DNA from: Rhodoferax sp.
GTDB taxonomy: Bacteria; Pseudomonadota; Gammaproteobacteria; Burkholderiales; Burkholderiaceae_C
Assembly (NCBI RefSeq): GCF_014859475.1
Contig: NZ_JACUUE010000011.1
Location: forward strand, 1 to 32,458
Direction: 5' to 3'
DNA length: 32,458 bases
Part shown: positions 16,880 to 25,841 of the stretch, in pieces
How the letters are laid out: each line of letters begins with the position of its first letter
Numbering within the stretch: the first letter of the stretch is position 1
Notes under the pieces: model-generated
Seen by the model: only the letters and a program-made list of their open reading frames with translations
What the model was told of the DNA's origin: nothing
The model's database searches: none
Position numbers and translations under genes: made by a program

Positions 16880-18754
16880 ATGACTGACGCTACCTTAGCG
16901 GCGGGCGAACTTTCGTCTGCCGAAAACATCACCACTGACATCAACGTGTTGCCACACGACATCGTCGAAACCCCCGATGCCATCGACGTGCCAGCGGCTG
17001 CAGCCCCGGCTGCGGCAGACATTCCCAACGGCTTTGTCACACTGGGCCTGGCCCCGGAGCTGATCCAGGCGGTCAAAGACCTGGGCTTTACCCAGCCCAC
17101 CACGGTGCAACTTAAAACCATTCCGCTGGCCATGCAAGGTGTCAGTGACGACGGCAACAGCGCCCGCTTCATCGACCTGATGGTCTCAAGCCAGACCGGC
17201 AGCGGCAAAACCGCCGCCTTTTTGTTGCCCATGCTGCATACCTTGCTCAAACAGCAAGAACAAGTTGAAATCGATGCCCGTGCCGAATACGAGCGCGCTG
17301 TGGCCGAAGCCACCGCCAAAGGCGAGGCGCCTCCCAAGCGCGCCAAGCGCAAAGACCCGACCAATCCGCGCCATTTCAGTGCCCCTACCCCGGGTGCCCT
17401 GATTGTTTGCCCGACGCGTGAACTGGCCCAGCAAGTGGCACACGACGCCATCGACCTGGTACAGCATTGCCGTGGTCTGCGCGTAGCCAACATCGTCGGC
17501 GGCATGCCTTACCAGTTGCAGATTGCCAAGTTGCAAAACGCCAACCTGGTGGTGGCCACCCCGGGCCGTTTGCTCGACCTGCAACGCTCAATGCAAATCA
17601 AACTCGACCAAGTGCAGTTTCTGGTGGTCGATGAGGCCGACCGCATGCTTGATCTGGGTTTCTCAGACGACCTGGCAGAAATCAACCAGCTCACCATCGA
17701 CCGCAAGCAGACCATGATGTTCAGCGCCACCTTTGCGCCGCGCATCCAGCAACTGGCCTCCCGCGTGATGCGCGAACCGCAGCGCATCACCATCGACAGC
17801 CCGCAAGAAAAGCACGCCAACATCAAGCAGGTGCTGTTCTGGGCCGACAACGCCCAGCACAAGCGCAAACTGCTCGACCACTGGCTGCGCGACAGCACCA
17901 TCAACCAGGCCATCGTCTTTGCCAGCACCCAGATCGAGTGCGACGGCCTGGCAAACGATTTGCAGCAAGAGGGCTTCGATGCGGTGGCGCTGCACGGTGC
18001 CCTGAGCCAGGGCCTGCGTAACCGCCGTCTGATGGCGCTGCGCCAGGGCCATGTCCAGATATTGGTGGCGACCGATGTGGCAGCCCGCGGCATCGACGTG
18101 CCCACAGTCACCCACGTGTTCAACTTTGGCCTGCCCATGAAAGCCGAAGACTACACCCACCGCATTGGCCGCACCGGCCGCGCCGGCCGTGACGGCCTGG
18201 CCGTGACGTTTGCCGAACTGCGTGACCGCCGCAAGATTTTCGACATCGAATCATTCAACCGCCAGCCCATCAAGGCCGAAGTGGTGCCAGGGCTGGAGCC
18301 CAAGCAGCGCATCCCCGAGTCACGCCCCAGCGGCTTTGGTGGCCGCGACAACCGGGGTGGTGGCGACTTCAACAGCCGCGACCGCAAATTTGGTGGTGGC
18401 GGTCGCAGCGCTGGCTTCGATGCCCCGCGTGGCGGCTTCGGCGACCGCAATACCAATGGCCCCCGCGTGGTGGGCGCAGGCAATTACCAGGGCAACGGCG
18501 GCGGCTTTGCCGGCCGTGAAGGTCGCTCTTTCGCACCGCGTGAAAGCGCCCCGCGTGAAGGCTTCAACTACGAGCGCAAGGGGGGTTTTAACGACCGCTT
18601 TGCCGGCGACCGCAACACATCTGCTGCACCGCGCGGTGATTTTGCTGCCCGCAAACCAGCCTTTGGCAAGCCCGCGTTTTCAAAACCCGCAGGTGGTGGC
18701 AAGGTGTTCGTGCCGCGTGACGCGCAAAAGCGCTTTTCCAAAACCGATCGCTAA
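16880..18754 (+). CDS. DEAD-box ATP-dependent RNA helicase with arginine/glycine-rich tail
   Basis: This 624-residue helicase probably unwinds RNA in ribosome assembly or mRNA decay. All core motifs are present: Q77 of the Q-motif, motif I SQTGSGKT (104-111), PTRELAQ (178-184), TPGR (227-230), DEAD (251-254), SAT (282-284), VATDVAARGID (396-406) and HRIGRTGRAGR (427-437). An acidic/alanine-rich N-terminal extension (1-50) precedes the core, and a charged insertion (about 124-170) separates motifs I and Ia. From about residue 475 the tail is a low-complexity G/R/F/N-rich region with FGG, RGG-like and GRD repeats, likely for RNA binding. AGGAT precedes the ATG at 16880; an upstream in-frame ATG at 16811 falls inside the leader hairpin. 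Confidence 0.95.
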   Translation: MTDATLAAGELSSAENITTDINVLPHDIVETPDAIDVPAAAAPAAADIPNGFVTLGLAPELIQAVKDLGFTQPTTVQLKTIPLAMQGVSDDGNSARFIDLMVSSQTGSGKTAAFLLPMLHTLLKQQEQVEIDARAEYERAVAEATAKGEAPPKRAKRKDPTNPRHFSAPTPGALIVCPTRELAQQVAHDAIDLVQHCRGLRVANIVGGMPYQLQIAKLQNANLVVATPGRLLDLQRSMQIKLDQVQFLVVDEADRMLDLGFSDDLAEINQLTIDRKQTMMFSATFAPRIQQLASRVMREPQRITIDSPQEKHANIKQVLFWADNAQHKRKLLDHWLRDSTINQAIVFASTQIECDGLANDLQQEGFDAVALHGALSQGLRNRRLMALRQGHVQILVATDVAARGIDVPTVTHVFNFGLPMKAEDYTHRIGRTGRAGRDGLAVTFAELRDRRKIFDIESFNRQPIKAEVVPGLEPKQRIPESRPSGFGGRDNRGGGDFNSRDRKFGGGGRSAGFDAPRGGFGDRNTNGPRVVGAGNYQGNGGGFAGREGRSFAPRESAPREGFNYERKGGFNDRFAGDRNTSAAPRGDFAARKPAFGKPAFSKPAGGGKVFVPRDAQKRFSKTDR

Positions 18755-18772
18755 CTGACCCCGACTTCAGAC

Positions 18773-18808
18773 AAAGCCCGCTGATTGCAGAGTCAGCGGG
18801 CTTTTTTG
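18773..18808 (+). terminator. Rho-independent terminator of the helicase gene
   Basis: GCCCGCTGA (18776-18784) and TCAGCGGGC (18793-18801) form a perfect 9-bp stem around an 8-base loop, extended by AA/TT and followed by a six-T run. It starts about 20 bases after the helicase stop. Confidence 0.95.
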
Positions 18809-18844
18809 TGGCTGTCAGCAGCACAGCGCACGGCAGCACCAATC

Positions 18845-18863
18845 AACCTAGATTCCTCAGTTG
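18845..18863 (+). repeat. Left terminal inverted repeat of the MITE
   Basis: The 19 bases are a perfect reverse complement of 19065-19083. The outer two bases may belong to the target site rather than to the element. Confidence 0.9.
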
Positions 18864-19081
18864 GACGCGTCCGAGTGGGCTGCTGGTGGCGTGTCTGGGT
18901 AGGCGCGACGACGCAGCGGGCTACTGCCCGTAAGGAGGAGCAACGACCCCAGGCACGTTGCCAGCGGCGCTTGTCGCTCGCGTAGCGCTTTCACCCAAAA
19001 GGTGAACGTTATCGAAGTCACTTTTTCTAATCAGTTCAATGCCTTATCGAAGTTTTCAAGCAGTCAACTGAGGAATCTAGG
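18847..19081. mobile_element. Non-autonomous MITE with IS1380-type terminal inverted repeats
   Basis: A 235-bp segment is bounded by perfect inverted repeats: AACCTAGATTCCTCAGTTG at 18845-18863 and its exact complement at 19065-19083. The element proper probably begins at the CC. Flanks read ATCAA on the left and TTCAA on the right, a possible 4-bp TCAA duplication. The CCTAGATT end resembles the IS1380 family (ISEcp1 ends begin CCTAGATTC, as I recall). No transposase or other believable coding frame lies inside. Internal features are a GGACGCGTCC palindrome (18863-18872), a TTCACC/GGTGAA hairpin (18990-19006), and TTATCGAAGT twice (19009 and 19044). It sits between convergent genes, where insertion does no harm. 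Confidence 0.8.
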
Positions 19082-19083
19082 TT
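19065..19083 (-). repeat. Right terminal inverted repeat of the MITE
   Basis: This is the perfect reverse complement of 18845-18863. The next bases (CAAGC) lie outside the element, about ten bases before the yggT stop codon. Confidence 0.9.
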
Positions 19084-19094
19084 CAAGCTTTGGC

Positions 19095-19661
19095 TCAAAC
19101 TATCTGCAAAGCCATCGCCTGCAGATTCCCCAACACAATGGCCGCCACCTGCAACAGCAGCAGCAACACCAATGGCGACAGATCAATACCACCCACCAGG
19201 GGAAGCACGCTCCGAATGGGACGCAACAGGGGCTCTACCAAACGTGCCATCACCCCACCAAGAACCGACGGCGTTGGCAGCCAGGACAGCACGGCATAAA
19301 CAATCACCACCACCGTCAGGCCGGAGATGGCCATGCTCAACAGACCAAACAGCGCCAAAACAGGCAACGCAAACAGTCCGCCGCCCGCCCCGGCAAGCAG
19401 CCAAAGCACGGCAAATTTGGCCAGTTGCAACAAGAATGCAGCCGCCAGACTGGCACTGTCAAGAAGCCCGAGCGCCGGCAACACGCGCCGCAGCGGCAAC
19501 ACGATCCAGTCGGTCAGGGCAAACACAAAACGCCCCAGCGGGTTACCCGAGCGCACCGACATGGGCACACGCAGCGCCTGCATGTAAAGCCGCAGCAGAC
19601 AGGCACCGCTGACCAGGCCTGCAGCCACCTCAAGCAACAAAGAAACAATCTGATAAAGCAT
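19095..19661 (-). CDS. YggT-family membrane protein
   Basis: This 188-residue protein has two tandem YGGT-type units. The first includes GNPLGRFVFALTDWIVLPLRRVLP and the second VMARLVEPLLRPIRSVLP, each with the L-T/V-x-P-x-L-R-P-x-R-x-x-L-P pattern between hydrophobic helices. YggT proteins are membrane proteins of uncertain role, linked to osmotic stress in E. coli and to envelope or division functions elsewhere. The start at 19661 (MLYQIVSLLLEVAAG) fits the first membrane helix. ATGs at 19670, 19694 and 19697 are possible alternatives, none with a clear ribosome site. It is divergent from lysS over 164 bases and convergent with the helicase across the MITE. Confidence 0.88.
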   Translation of the reverse strand: MLYQIVSLLLEVAAGLVSGACLLRLYMQALRVPMSVRSGNPLGRFVFALTDWIVLPLRRVLPALGLLDSASLAAAFLLQLAKFAVLWLLAGAGGGLFALPVLALFGLLSMAISGLTVVVIVYAVLSWLPTPSVLGGVMARLVEPLLRPIRSVLPLVGGIDLSPLVLLLLLQVAAIVLGNLQAMALQIV

Positions 19662-19825
19662 GGCACCCATCCACGATTGAGAAGCAGTGAGCATCATAGC
19701 GTCGGCATGGGGGCGGCATGGCGGCGGCATAAACATGAGCACGCAAGCTCTTAAAATAGGCGGCTTTGCCAGATCTCTTTTTGCCTTGCTGCCGACCCTT
19801 TGGCTGCTTTTATGGATTGCCCCAC

Positions 19826-21397
19826 ATGTCTGACCACACCACCGCCGCACCCAGTCCGATGCCTCAGGACGAAAACCAGCTGATTCTGGAGCGGCGCGAA
19901 AAACTCAAAGCCCTGCGCCAGGCTCAGCTTGATGGCAAGGGCCCTGTTTTTCCGAACGACTTCAAGCCCAGCGACCATGCTGCAGACTTGTTTGCCGCCC
20001 ACGCCGGGCAAACCCCGGAAGGCTTGATCGAGCAAGGCGCCACAGCCAAAGTGGCCGGTCGCATGATGCTCAAGCGTGTCATGGGCAAGGCCAGTTTTGC
20101 CACGCTGCAAGACAGCACCGGGCGCATTCAAATCTACATCAAGCGCGACGACGTGGGCGAAGACATCTATGCCGCCTTCAAGCACTGGGACCTGGGCGAC
20201 ATCGTCGCCGCCGAGGGCCTGGTGTTCAAGACCAAGACCGGCGAGCTGTCGATTCACGCCAGCAGCATCCGCCTGCTCACAAAAAGCCTGCGCCCGATGC
20301 CTGACAAGTTTCACGGCATGGCCGACCAGGAAATCAAATACCGCCAGCGTTACGTCGATCTGATGACCGATGAAGAGACCAAAAAACGCTTCATCGCACG
20401 CAGCAAGGCTGTCAGTGGCATTCGCGAATTCATGGTGACGCACGACTTTCTCGAGGTCGAAACGCCCATGCTGCACCCGATTCCCGGCGGTGCCAATGCA
20501 AAACCGTTTACCACGCACCACAACGCGCTGGACCAGCAAATGTTTTTGCGCATCGCGCCCGAGCTGTATTTAAAGCGGCTGATCGTCGGCGGCTTCGAGC
20601 GCGTGTTCGAGATCAACCGCAGCTTTCGCAACGAAGGCATCAGCGTGCGCCACAACCCCGAATTCACCATGATGGAGTTCTACGCGGCTTACTGGGACTA
20701 CCAGGACCTGATGACCTTCACCGAAGCGCTGATCCGCGATGCCGCGCAACGCGCCGTGGGCAGTCTGCAACTCGGCTATGCGGGCCGGGCCGTTGACCTG
20801 GAGCAGCCGTTCGAGCGTCTGACCATCCATGAAGCCATTTGCAAGTACACCGAAGCGGGTCAGATGCTCGACGACGGCTCGGGCCTGAGGGTGGACAGCG
20901 CTGCCTGGTTGCGCTCGGTGCTGCCAAAGCTGGGCATCACCGAGGCCAAGCATCACATCTCGACGCGCAGCCTGGCCAGCCTGCAGGTGCTGTATTTTGA
21001 AGAAACCGTGGAAGAACAGCTGTGGCAGCCCACTTTCATCATGGAGCACCCGACCGAAATTTCGCCGCTGGCACGCGCCAACGATGCCCGCCCGGAGGTC
21101 ACCGAGCGCTTTGAGCTCTACATCACCGGACGCGAGTTCGGCAACGGTTTCAGCGAATTGAACGACGCCGAGGAACAGGCCGCCCGCTTCCAGGCCCAAG
21201 TGGCTGCCAAAGACGGTGGTGACGACGAGGCCATGTACTACGACCACGACTTCATCCGTGCGCTGGAGTACGGCATGCCGCCCACCGGCGGCTGCGGCGT
21301 GGGTCTGGACCGGCTCATGATGCTGCTCACCGACAGCAGCAGCATCCGCGACGTGATTCTGTTCCCGGCGCTGCGCCGCGAAGCGCAGGAAAAATAA
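19826..21397 (+). CDS. lysS: Lysyl-tRNA synthetase, class II
   Basis: LysS charges tRNA-Lys with lysine. The 523-residue protein has an N-terminal OB-fold anticodon-binding domain (about 75-180, with [19 protein letters not shown]) and a class II catalytic core. Motif 2 lies in [22 protein letters not shown], and motif 3 in [19 protein letters not shown] near the C-terminus, where the strand IRDVILFP closes the site. The start at 19826 was chosen because the upstream part of the frame is unlike the family; an ATG at 19859 would drop 11 poorly conserved residues. ugpQ follows after three bases, so the two are probably one transcript. Confidence 0.97.
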   Translation: MSDHTTAAPSPMPQDENQLILERREKLKALRQAQLDGKGPVFPNDFKPSDHAADLFAAHAGQTPEGLIEQGATAKVAGRMMLKRVMGKASFATLQDSTGRIQIYIKRDDVGEDIYAAFKHWDLGDIVAAEGLVFKTKTGELSIHASSIRLLTKSLRPMPDKFHGMADQEIKYRQRYVDLMTDEETKKRFIARSKAVSGIREFMVTHDFLEVETPMLHPIPGGANAKPFTTHHNALDQQMFLRIAPELYLKRLIVGGFERVFEINRSFRNEGISVRHNPEFTMMEFYAAYWDYQDLMTFTEALIRDAAQRAVGSLQLGYAGRAVDLEQPFERLTIHEAICKYTEAGQMLDDGSGLRVDSAAWLRSVLPKLGITEAKHHISTRSLASLQVLYFEETVEEQLWQPTFIMEHPTEISPLARANDARPEVTERFELYITGREFGNGFSELNDAEEQAARFQAQVAAKDGGDDEAMYYDHDFIRALEYGMPPTGGCGVGLDRLMMLLTDSSSIRDVILFPALRREAQEK

Positions 21398-21400
21398 ACC

Positions 21401-22162
21401 ATGGCACACGCCCAGCCCTGGCCCTACCCGCGCTGGATCGCCCACCGGGGCGCTGGCAAACTGGCACCCGAAAACACCCTGGCAGCCTTTCGTGTCGGCG
21501 CCAGCCACGGCTACCGCATGTTCGAGTGCGACGTCAAACTGAGCAGCGACGGCGTGCCTTTCCTGCTGCACGACGACACGCTCACGCGCACCACCAACGC
21601 CCTGGAGATGCTGGGGGCGCAGCACAACGCCACGGCAGGCGACCATCCCTGGGGCACGCTGGCCCGGCTTGATGCCGGCAGTTGGCATTCACGCGCCTTT
21701 GTTGGCGAGCCGCTGCCCACTTTTGAGGCCATTGCCCGCTATTGCCTGCGCAATGGCTATTTTTTAAACATCGAAGTCAAGCCCACACCTGGCCTGCAAT
21801 GCCAGACTGGCGACGTGGTGGCCCGACACGCTGCGCGTCTTTGGAAAAATGCGCCCGTGCCACCACTGCTGACCTCGTTTGATGTCACCGCACTGCAAGC
21901 CGCCAGAGATACGCAGCCGGAACTGCCACGGGGCTTGCTGCTAGAGACGCTGTGGCCCGGCTGGCTGGAAACTGCGCTGCGCCTGGGCTGTGTTGCCATC
22001 ATCTGCGACCACGTGTTGTGGAATCAGCAGAGCCTGACGCAGGCCCAAAACGCTGGCTTCAGGGCCCTGAGCTACACCGTCAACGACGACGCCACGGCCC
22101 GACGCCTGCTCGACCTGGGTCTGGATGGCATCATCACCGACCGGGTGGACTTATTCATTTGA
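21401..22162 (+). CDS. ugpQ: Glycerophosphodiester phosphodiesterase
   Basis: This 253-residue TIM-barrel enzyme hydrolyses glycerophosphodiesters to glycerol-3-phosphate and an alcohol. The GDPD signature is intact: H15-R16-G in WIAHRGAG, the PENTLAAF motif (23-30), E42 and D44 in FECDVKLSSDG, and H57 in LLHDDTL. The later N-I-E-V-K-P strand carries another metal ligand, and the G-I-I-T-D-R close is typical. There is no signal peptide, so it is cytosolic, as UgpQ is. It follows lysS by three bases. Its 3' end overlaps the convergent small membrane gene by eight bases. The symbol is by family similarity; no ugp transporter is nearby. Confidence 0.92.
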   Translation: MAHAQPWPYPRWIAHRGAGKLAPENTLAAFRVGASHGYRMFECDVKLSSDGVPFLLHDDTLTRTTNALEMLGAQHNATAGDHPWGTLARLDAGSWHSRAFVGEPLPTFEAIARYCLRNGYFLNIEVKPTPGLQCQTGDVVARHAARLWKNAPVPPLLTSFDVTALQAARDTQPELPRGLLLETLWPGWLETALRLGCVAIICDHVLWNQQSLTQAQNAGFRALSYTVNDDATARRLLDLGLDGIITDRVDLFI

Positions 22163-22421
22163 GCATGACCCATTGAACGGTGGCGGCAATGCACACCAGC
22201 GCCAGATAAGTCACCATCTTGCCATCCTGACCCAACAGCGCCAGGCCGAGCAACAAGACCAACAGACTCGCCATAAAAATGAAAGCAGCCTGCTTGCGCA
22301 GAGGCAAGCGTGACGCTCTTTTTCTGATCACGAATCGGGCCAGCCACGGCAACAGCAACGCCAGCCACACAGCAGGCGCCGCAAAGTTGAGGACATGGTT
22401 GAGCAGTGCCAGCAGATCCAT
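22155..22421 (-). CDS. Small predicted membrane protein of unknown function
   Basis: This 88-residue protein has three hydrophobic segments: about residues 3-32 (rich in L, A and W), 45-64 and 69-86. They are separated by a basic loop (R-K-R-A-S-R-L-P-L-R-K), which suggests a cytoplasmic loop. I do not recognise a named family. The start is the ATG at 22421, with AAGGTG about six bases upstream; a TTG one codon earlier is less likely. It is convergent with ugpQ (eight-base overlap) and divergent from hemA across about 70 bases. The clean ribosome site and membrane topology support a real gene. Confidence 0.7.
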   Translation of the reverse strand: MDLLALLNHVLNFAAPAVWLALLLPWLARFVIRKRASRLPLRKQAAFIFMASLLVLLLGLALLGQDGKMVTYLALVCIAATVQWVMLK

Positions 22422-22480
22422 CAAACACCTTGGGGGAAAAAGAAAAAATGATGCAAGTCAAAGCGCATGGCGGGTGATTT

Positions 22481-22486
22481 TATAAT
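22481..22486 (+). promoter_or_regulatory. -10 element immediately before the hemA start codon
   Basis: A perfect TATAAT lies six bases before the hemA ATG at 22493. Transcription beginning the usual seven bases or so downstream would start at or next to the A of the ATG. No Shine-Dalgarno sequence lies between them and the -35 (TCAAAG at 22458) is weak. A leaderless hemA mRNA is the simplest reading. Confidence 0.6.
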
Positions 22487-22492
22487 CCGGCA

Positions 22493-23752
22493 ATGGCAGT
22501 CTGGGCATTAGGCATCAATCACACGACCGCGCCGCTCGACCTGCGCGGTCGCTTTGCGTTCGCCATCGACCAGATCGAACCCACTTTGAGAGGCTTGCGC
22601 GAATCGCTGCCAAATCAGCCCGAAGCCGCGCTGATATCCACCTGCAACCGCACCGAGATTTATTGCGCCGGTGAAAAACCCCAGCTGGAGCACACCCTCG
22701 ACTGGCTGGCCCAGACCGGTGGAGTCTCCTCTGCCCTGTTGCGTACCCACTCCTACACCCTCGAAGACAGCCGGGCCGCGCGCCATGCGTTTCGCGTCAC
22801 CAGCGGCCTGGACTCCATGGTGCTGGGGGAAACCCAGATTCTGGGCCAGATCAAAAACGCGGTGCGCGCGGCGGAAGCCGCCGGCGCTTTGGGCAACACG
22901 CTGAGCCAGTTGTTCCAACGCTCATTTGCCGTGGCCAAAGAGGTGCGCACCTCGACCGAAATCGGCGCGCACTCCATCAGCATGGCCGCGGCCGCTGTGC
23001 GCCTGGCCGGGCAATTGTTCGAGGACCTCGGTGAGGTCAAAATGCTGTTTGTCGGTGCGGGCGAAATGATCGAGCTGTGCGCCACCCACTTTGCCGCAAA
23101 AACGCCCAAGTGCATGGTCATTGCCAACCGCACCCTGGAGCGTGGCGAAAAGCTGGCCAGCCGCTTCGGCGGCGAGGTCATGCACCTTTCCGAGCTGCCC
23201 GAGCGCCTGCACGAGTTCGACGCTGTCATCAGCTGCACCGCCAGCACGCTGCCCATCATTGGCCTGGGCACGGTGGAACGTGCCTTGAAAAAGCGCAAGC
23301 GTCGCCCCATGTTCATGGTCGATCTGGCCGTGCCACGCGACATCGAGCAAGAAGTCAAGGCGCTCGAAGACATCTACCTGTACACCGTTGATGACCTCTC
23401 CAGCGTGGTGCAAACCGCGCAGGCCAGCCGCCAGGCGGCGGTGGCGCAGGCCGAGGCCATTGTCGATGCCGGTGTGCAGAGCTTCATGCACTGGATTGAC
23501 CAGCGCGGTTCGGTGCCGCTGATCCAGCAGCTCAACGCCCAGGCCGACGAATGGCGTGCCAATGAGACTGCCCGCGCCCGCAAGCTCTTGGCCAAGGGCG
23601 CAGACGTGGACACCGTGCTCGAAGCCCTGTCCAAAGGGCTGACCCAAAAAATGCTGCACGGCGCCATGGCCGAACTCCGCGCCGGCGATGCGCAAGCACG
23701 CGAACATGCCAGCACCGCCATTCGGCACTTCTTTTTGCGCAAAGAACGTTAG
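22493..23752 (+). CDS. hemA: Glutamyl-tRNA reductase
   Basis: HemA reduces Glu-tRNA to glutamate-1-semialdehyde with NADPH, the first committed step of tetrapyrrole synthesis by the C5 route. The 419-residue protein has the catalytic cysteine C51 in [10 protein letters not shown], the GETQILGQI segment (112-120), the NADPH-binding turn VGAGEM (187-192), and the C-terminal dimerisation helices. The start [18 protein letters not shown] matches the conserved family N-terminus, so the ATG at 22493 is firm although it has no ribosome site. prfA and prmC follow, the common hemA-prfA-prmC order, with a 127-base gap before prfA. Confidence 0.97.
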   Translation: MAVWALGINHTTAPLDLRGRFAFAIDQIEPTLRGLRESLPNQPEAALISTCNRTEIYCAGEKPQLEHTLDWLAQTGGVSSALLRTHSYTLEDSRAARHAFRVTSGLDSMVLGETQILGQIKNAVRAAEAAGALGNTLSQLFQRSFAVAKEVRTSTEIGAHSISMAAAAVRLAGQLFEDLGEVKMLFVGAGEMIELCATHFAAKTPKCMVIANRTLERGEKLASRFGGEVMHLSELPERLHEFDAVISCTASTLPIIGLGTVERALKKRKRRPMFMVDLAVPRDIEQEVKALEDIYLYTVDDLSSVVQTAQASRQAAVAQAEAIVDAGVQSFMHWIDQRGSVPLIQQLNAQADEWRANETARARKLLAKGADVDTVLEALSKGLTQKMLHGAMAELRAGDAQAREHASTAIRHFFLRKER

Positions 23753-23769
23753 CTGTTGCTGCCATCCCG

Positions 23770-23827
23770 GATCGGGTTTGCACCGATCGCAAAATGCGTG
23801 GATTGCGGGTCGCGCCCGCCATGACAA
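23770..23827 (+). repeat. Pair of palindromes, one REP-like, between hemA and prfA
   Basis: GATCGG (23770-23775) and CCGATC (23783-23788) form a perfect 6-bp stem with a seven-base loop. GCGGG (23805-23809) and CCCGC (23815-23819) form a second stem, extended with one mismatch by AT/AT, in the context GGATTGCGGG...CCCGCCATGAC. That context resembles dispersed intergenic palindromes seen in many proteobacterial genomes. No T-run follows, so they are not standard terminators. Confidence 0.5.
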
Positions 23828-23879
23828 CCAACCCATCGCCCAGCCACATCATCGCCCCCATCACCTTGCCCACCGCCAC

Positions 23880-24974
23880 ATGAAACTCTTTCTTCGCCAG
23901 CAACTTGCCCGCTACGCCGACCGTCTGGGAGAGCTGGAGTTTTTGTTGTCACGCCCCGACATCATGAACGACATGGCGCAATTTCGGCTGCTGTCGCGTG
24001 AGCACACCGAAGTGGCCGCCGTGGCCAACCGCTGGCAACGCTACCAGCAGCGTGAAGCCGATCTGGCGGCCGCCCAGGATCTGCTTAAGAACTCGGCAGA
24101 TGACCCGGACATGGCGCAGATGGCGCAAGAAGAAGTCGATGGCGCCAGCGTCGAAATAGAGCAACTCGAAACCGAGTTGCAGCGTATGTTGCTGCCCAAG
24201 GACCCCGACGATGCGCGCAACGCTTTCATTGAAATTCGTGCTGGTACCGGCGGTGACGAATCGGCCCTGTTTGCCGCCGATCTGGCACGCATGTACCTGC
24301 GTTTTTGTGACCGGCGCGGCTGGCGCGCCGAGATTTTGAGCGAATCGCCCAACGAGCTCGGCGGCTACAAAGAGGTGGTGATCAAGGTCGAAGGCGACCA
24401 TGTGTATGGCGCGCTCAAATTTGAGTCCGGCGGTCACCGCGTGCAGCGCGTGCCGGTCACGGAAACCCAGGGCCGCATCCACACAAGCGCCTGCACCGTG
24501 GCCGTGCTGGCCGAGCCCGACGAGGCTGAGACGATCCAGATCAACCCATCGGACCTGCGCATCGACACCTACCGCGCCAGCGGCGCCGGCGGTCAGCACA
24601 TCAACAAAACTGACTCGGCCGTGCGCATCACCCACCTGCCCACGGGTATCGTGTCTGAGTGCCAGGAAGGTCGCAGCCAGCACAGCAACAAGGCAAAGGC
24701 GCTTCAGGTGCTGACTGCCCGCATTCAGGAGAAAGACCGCAGCGCGCGCGCGGCACGAGACGCAGCCGAGCGCAAAAGCCTGGTCGGCAGTGGTGACCGC
24801 AGCGACCGCATCCGCACCTACAATTTTCCGCAGGGGCGGCTTACCGACCACCGCATCAACCTCACGCTGTACAAGCTGCTCGCCATCATGGAAGGCGACA
24901 TGGACGATGTCTTGAACGCCTTGCAGGGCCACGAAGCCGCCGCACAACTGGCTGCTCTCGAACTCAATGCCTGA
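23880..24974 (+). CDS. prfA: Peptide chain release factor 1
   Basis: RF1 ends translation at UAA and UAG. The 364-residue protein has an N-terminal helical domain (1-100), the codon-reading tripeptide P192-V-T194 in [15 protein letters not shown], and the peptidyl-tRNA hydrolysis motif G237-G238-Q239 in GAGGQHINK. PxT marks it as RF1 rather than RF2 (SPF). The ATG at 23880 was chosen; the frame stays open upstream into hemA but that part is unlike the family. prmC, which methylates the GGQ glutamine, starts six bases after the stop. Confidence 0.97.
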   Translation: MKLFLRQQLARYADRLGELEFLLSRPDIMNDMAQFRLLSREHTEVAAVANRWQRYQQREADLAAAQDLLKNSADDPDMAQMAQEEVDGASVEIEQLETELQRMLLPKDPDDARNAFIEIRAGTGGDESALFAADLARMYLRFCDRRGWRAEILSESPNELGGYKEVVIKVEGDHVYGALKFESGGHRVQRVPVTETQGRIHTSACTVAVLAEPDEAETIQINPSDLRIDTYRASGAGGQHINKTDSAVRITHLPTGIVSECQEGRSQHSNKAKALQVLTARIQEKDRSARAARDAAERKSLVGSGDRSDRIRTYNFPQGRLTDHRINLTLYKLLAIMEGDMDDVLNALQGHEAAAQLAALELNA

Positions 24975-24980
24975 AGCCTC

Positions 24981-25841
24981 ATGAATATCGCCAACCTGGC
25001 GCCTGCCACTGTGGGGCAAGCGCTTGCCAGTTTGCAACGCAAGGGGCTCGATCGGCTGGATGCCCAATTGCTGCTGCTGCATGTGCTGGACAAGCCTGCC
25101 AGCCAGCGCGGCTGGCTGCTGGCGCATGACAACGATGCGCTGCCGCCCACGCGTGCCGCTGCCTTGGAACTGCTGGTGCAACGCCGCCTGGCAGGCGAGC
25201 CGCTGGCCTACCTGAGCGGCCACAAGGCGTTTTTTGGGCTGGACTTGCTGGTCGACGCCCGTGTGCTGGTGCCCCGGCCCGATACCGAAACGCTGGTCAA
25301 CTGGGCGCTGGAGACGCTCAACGGCGAGCAGCGTGTGCTCGACATGGGCACGGGCAGCGGCGCCATCGCCCTGGCGCTCAAGGCCAGCCAAGCCACGCTT
25401 GATGTCCACGCCACCGATGTCAGCCCCGGCGCGCTGGCTGTGGCCCGGGCCAACGCGCAGCGGCTCAAGCTGAGCGTTAGTTTTCATCAGGGAGCCTGGC
25501 TTGCCGCACTGCCAAAAATCACCGAAGCCTTCGACTGCATCGTCGCCAATCCGCCCTACATCGCCGAGCGCGATCCGCATCTGACAGCGCTTACGTTTGA
25601 GCCCGCACAAGCACTCAGCAGTGGCGCAGACGGCCTGGACGACCTGCGCCACATCATCGCCCAAGCACCCAGGCACCTGGCAGCGGGCGGCTGGCTGCTG
25701 CTGGAACACGGCTACGATCAGGCGCAGGTCGTGCGCGGCTTGCTAAGCGCTGCTGACTTGGCACACGTGCAGTCACGCCGTGACCTGGCAGGCATCGAGC
25801 GCTGCAGCGGCGGACAACTCAACCCGACAAAAAAACCATGA
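24981..25841 (+). CDS. prmC: Release factor glutamine methyltransferase
   Basis: PrmC methylates the glutamine of the GGQ motif of RF1 and RF2, raising termination efficiency. The 286-residue protein has an N-terminal helical domain (1-85), the linker V-L-V-P-R-P-D-T-E, the SAM-binding motif DMGTGSGAIA (121-130), D146 in the next strand, and the catalytic NPPY (190-193). It directly follows its substrate gene prfA and overlaps slyX by four bases (ATGA). The family call is strong. Confidence 0.96.
   Translation: MNIANLAPATVGQALASLQRKGLDRLDAQLLLLHVLDKPASQRGWLLAHDNDALPPTRAAALELLVQRRLAGEPLAYLSGHKAFFGLDLLVDARVLVPRPDTETLVNWALETLNGEQRVLDMGTGSGAIALALKASQATLDVHATDVSPGALAVARANAQRLKLSVSFHQGAWLAALPKITEAFDCIVANPPYIAERDPHLTALTFEPAQALSSGADGLDDLRHIIAQAPRHLAAGGWLLLEHGYDQAQVVRGLLSAADLAHVQSRRDLAGIERCSGGQLNPTKKP

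Noticed and set aside
18785-18985. A 66-codon open frame inside the MITE and the terminator
   Set aside because: It starts within the terminator stem, has no ribosome site, and shows no resemblance to a transposase.
23949-25709. A 586-codon minus-strand open frame opposite prfA and prmC
   Set aside because: It crosses two well-identified genes on the other strand and arises from GC-rich codon bias.
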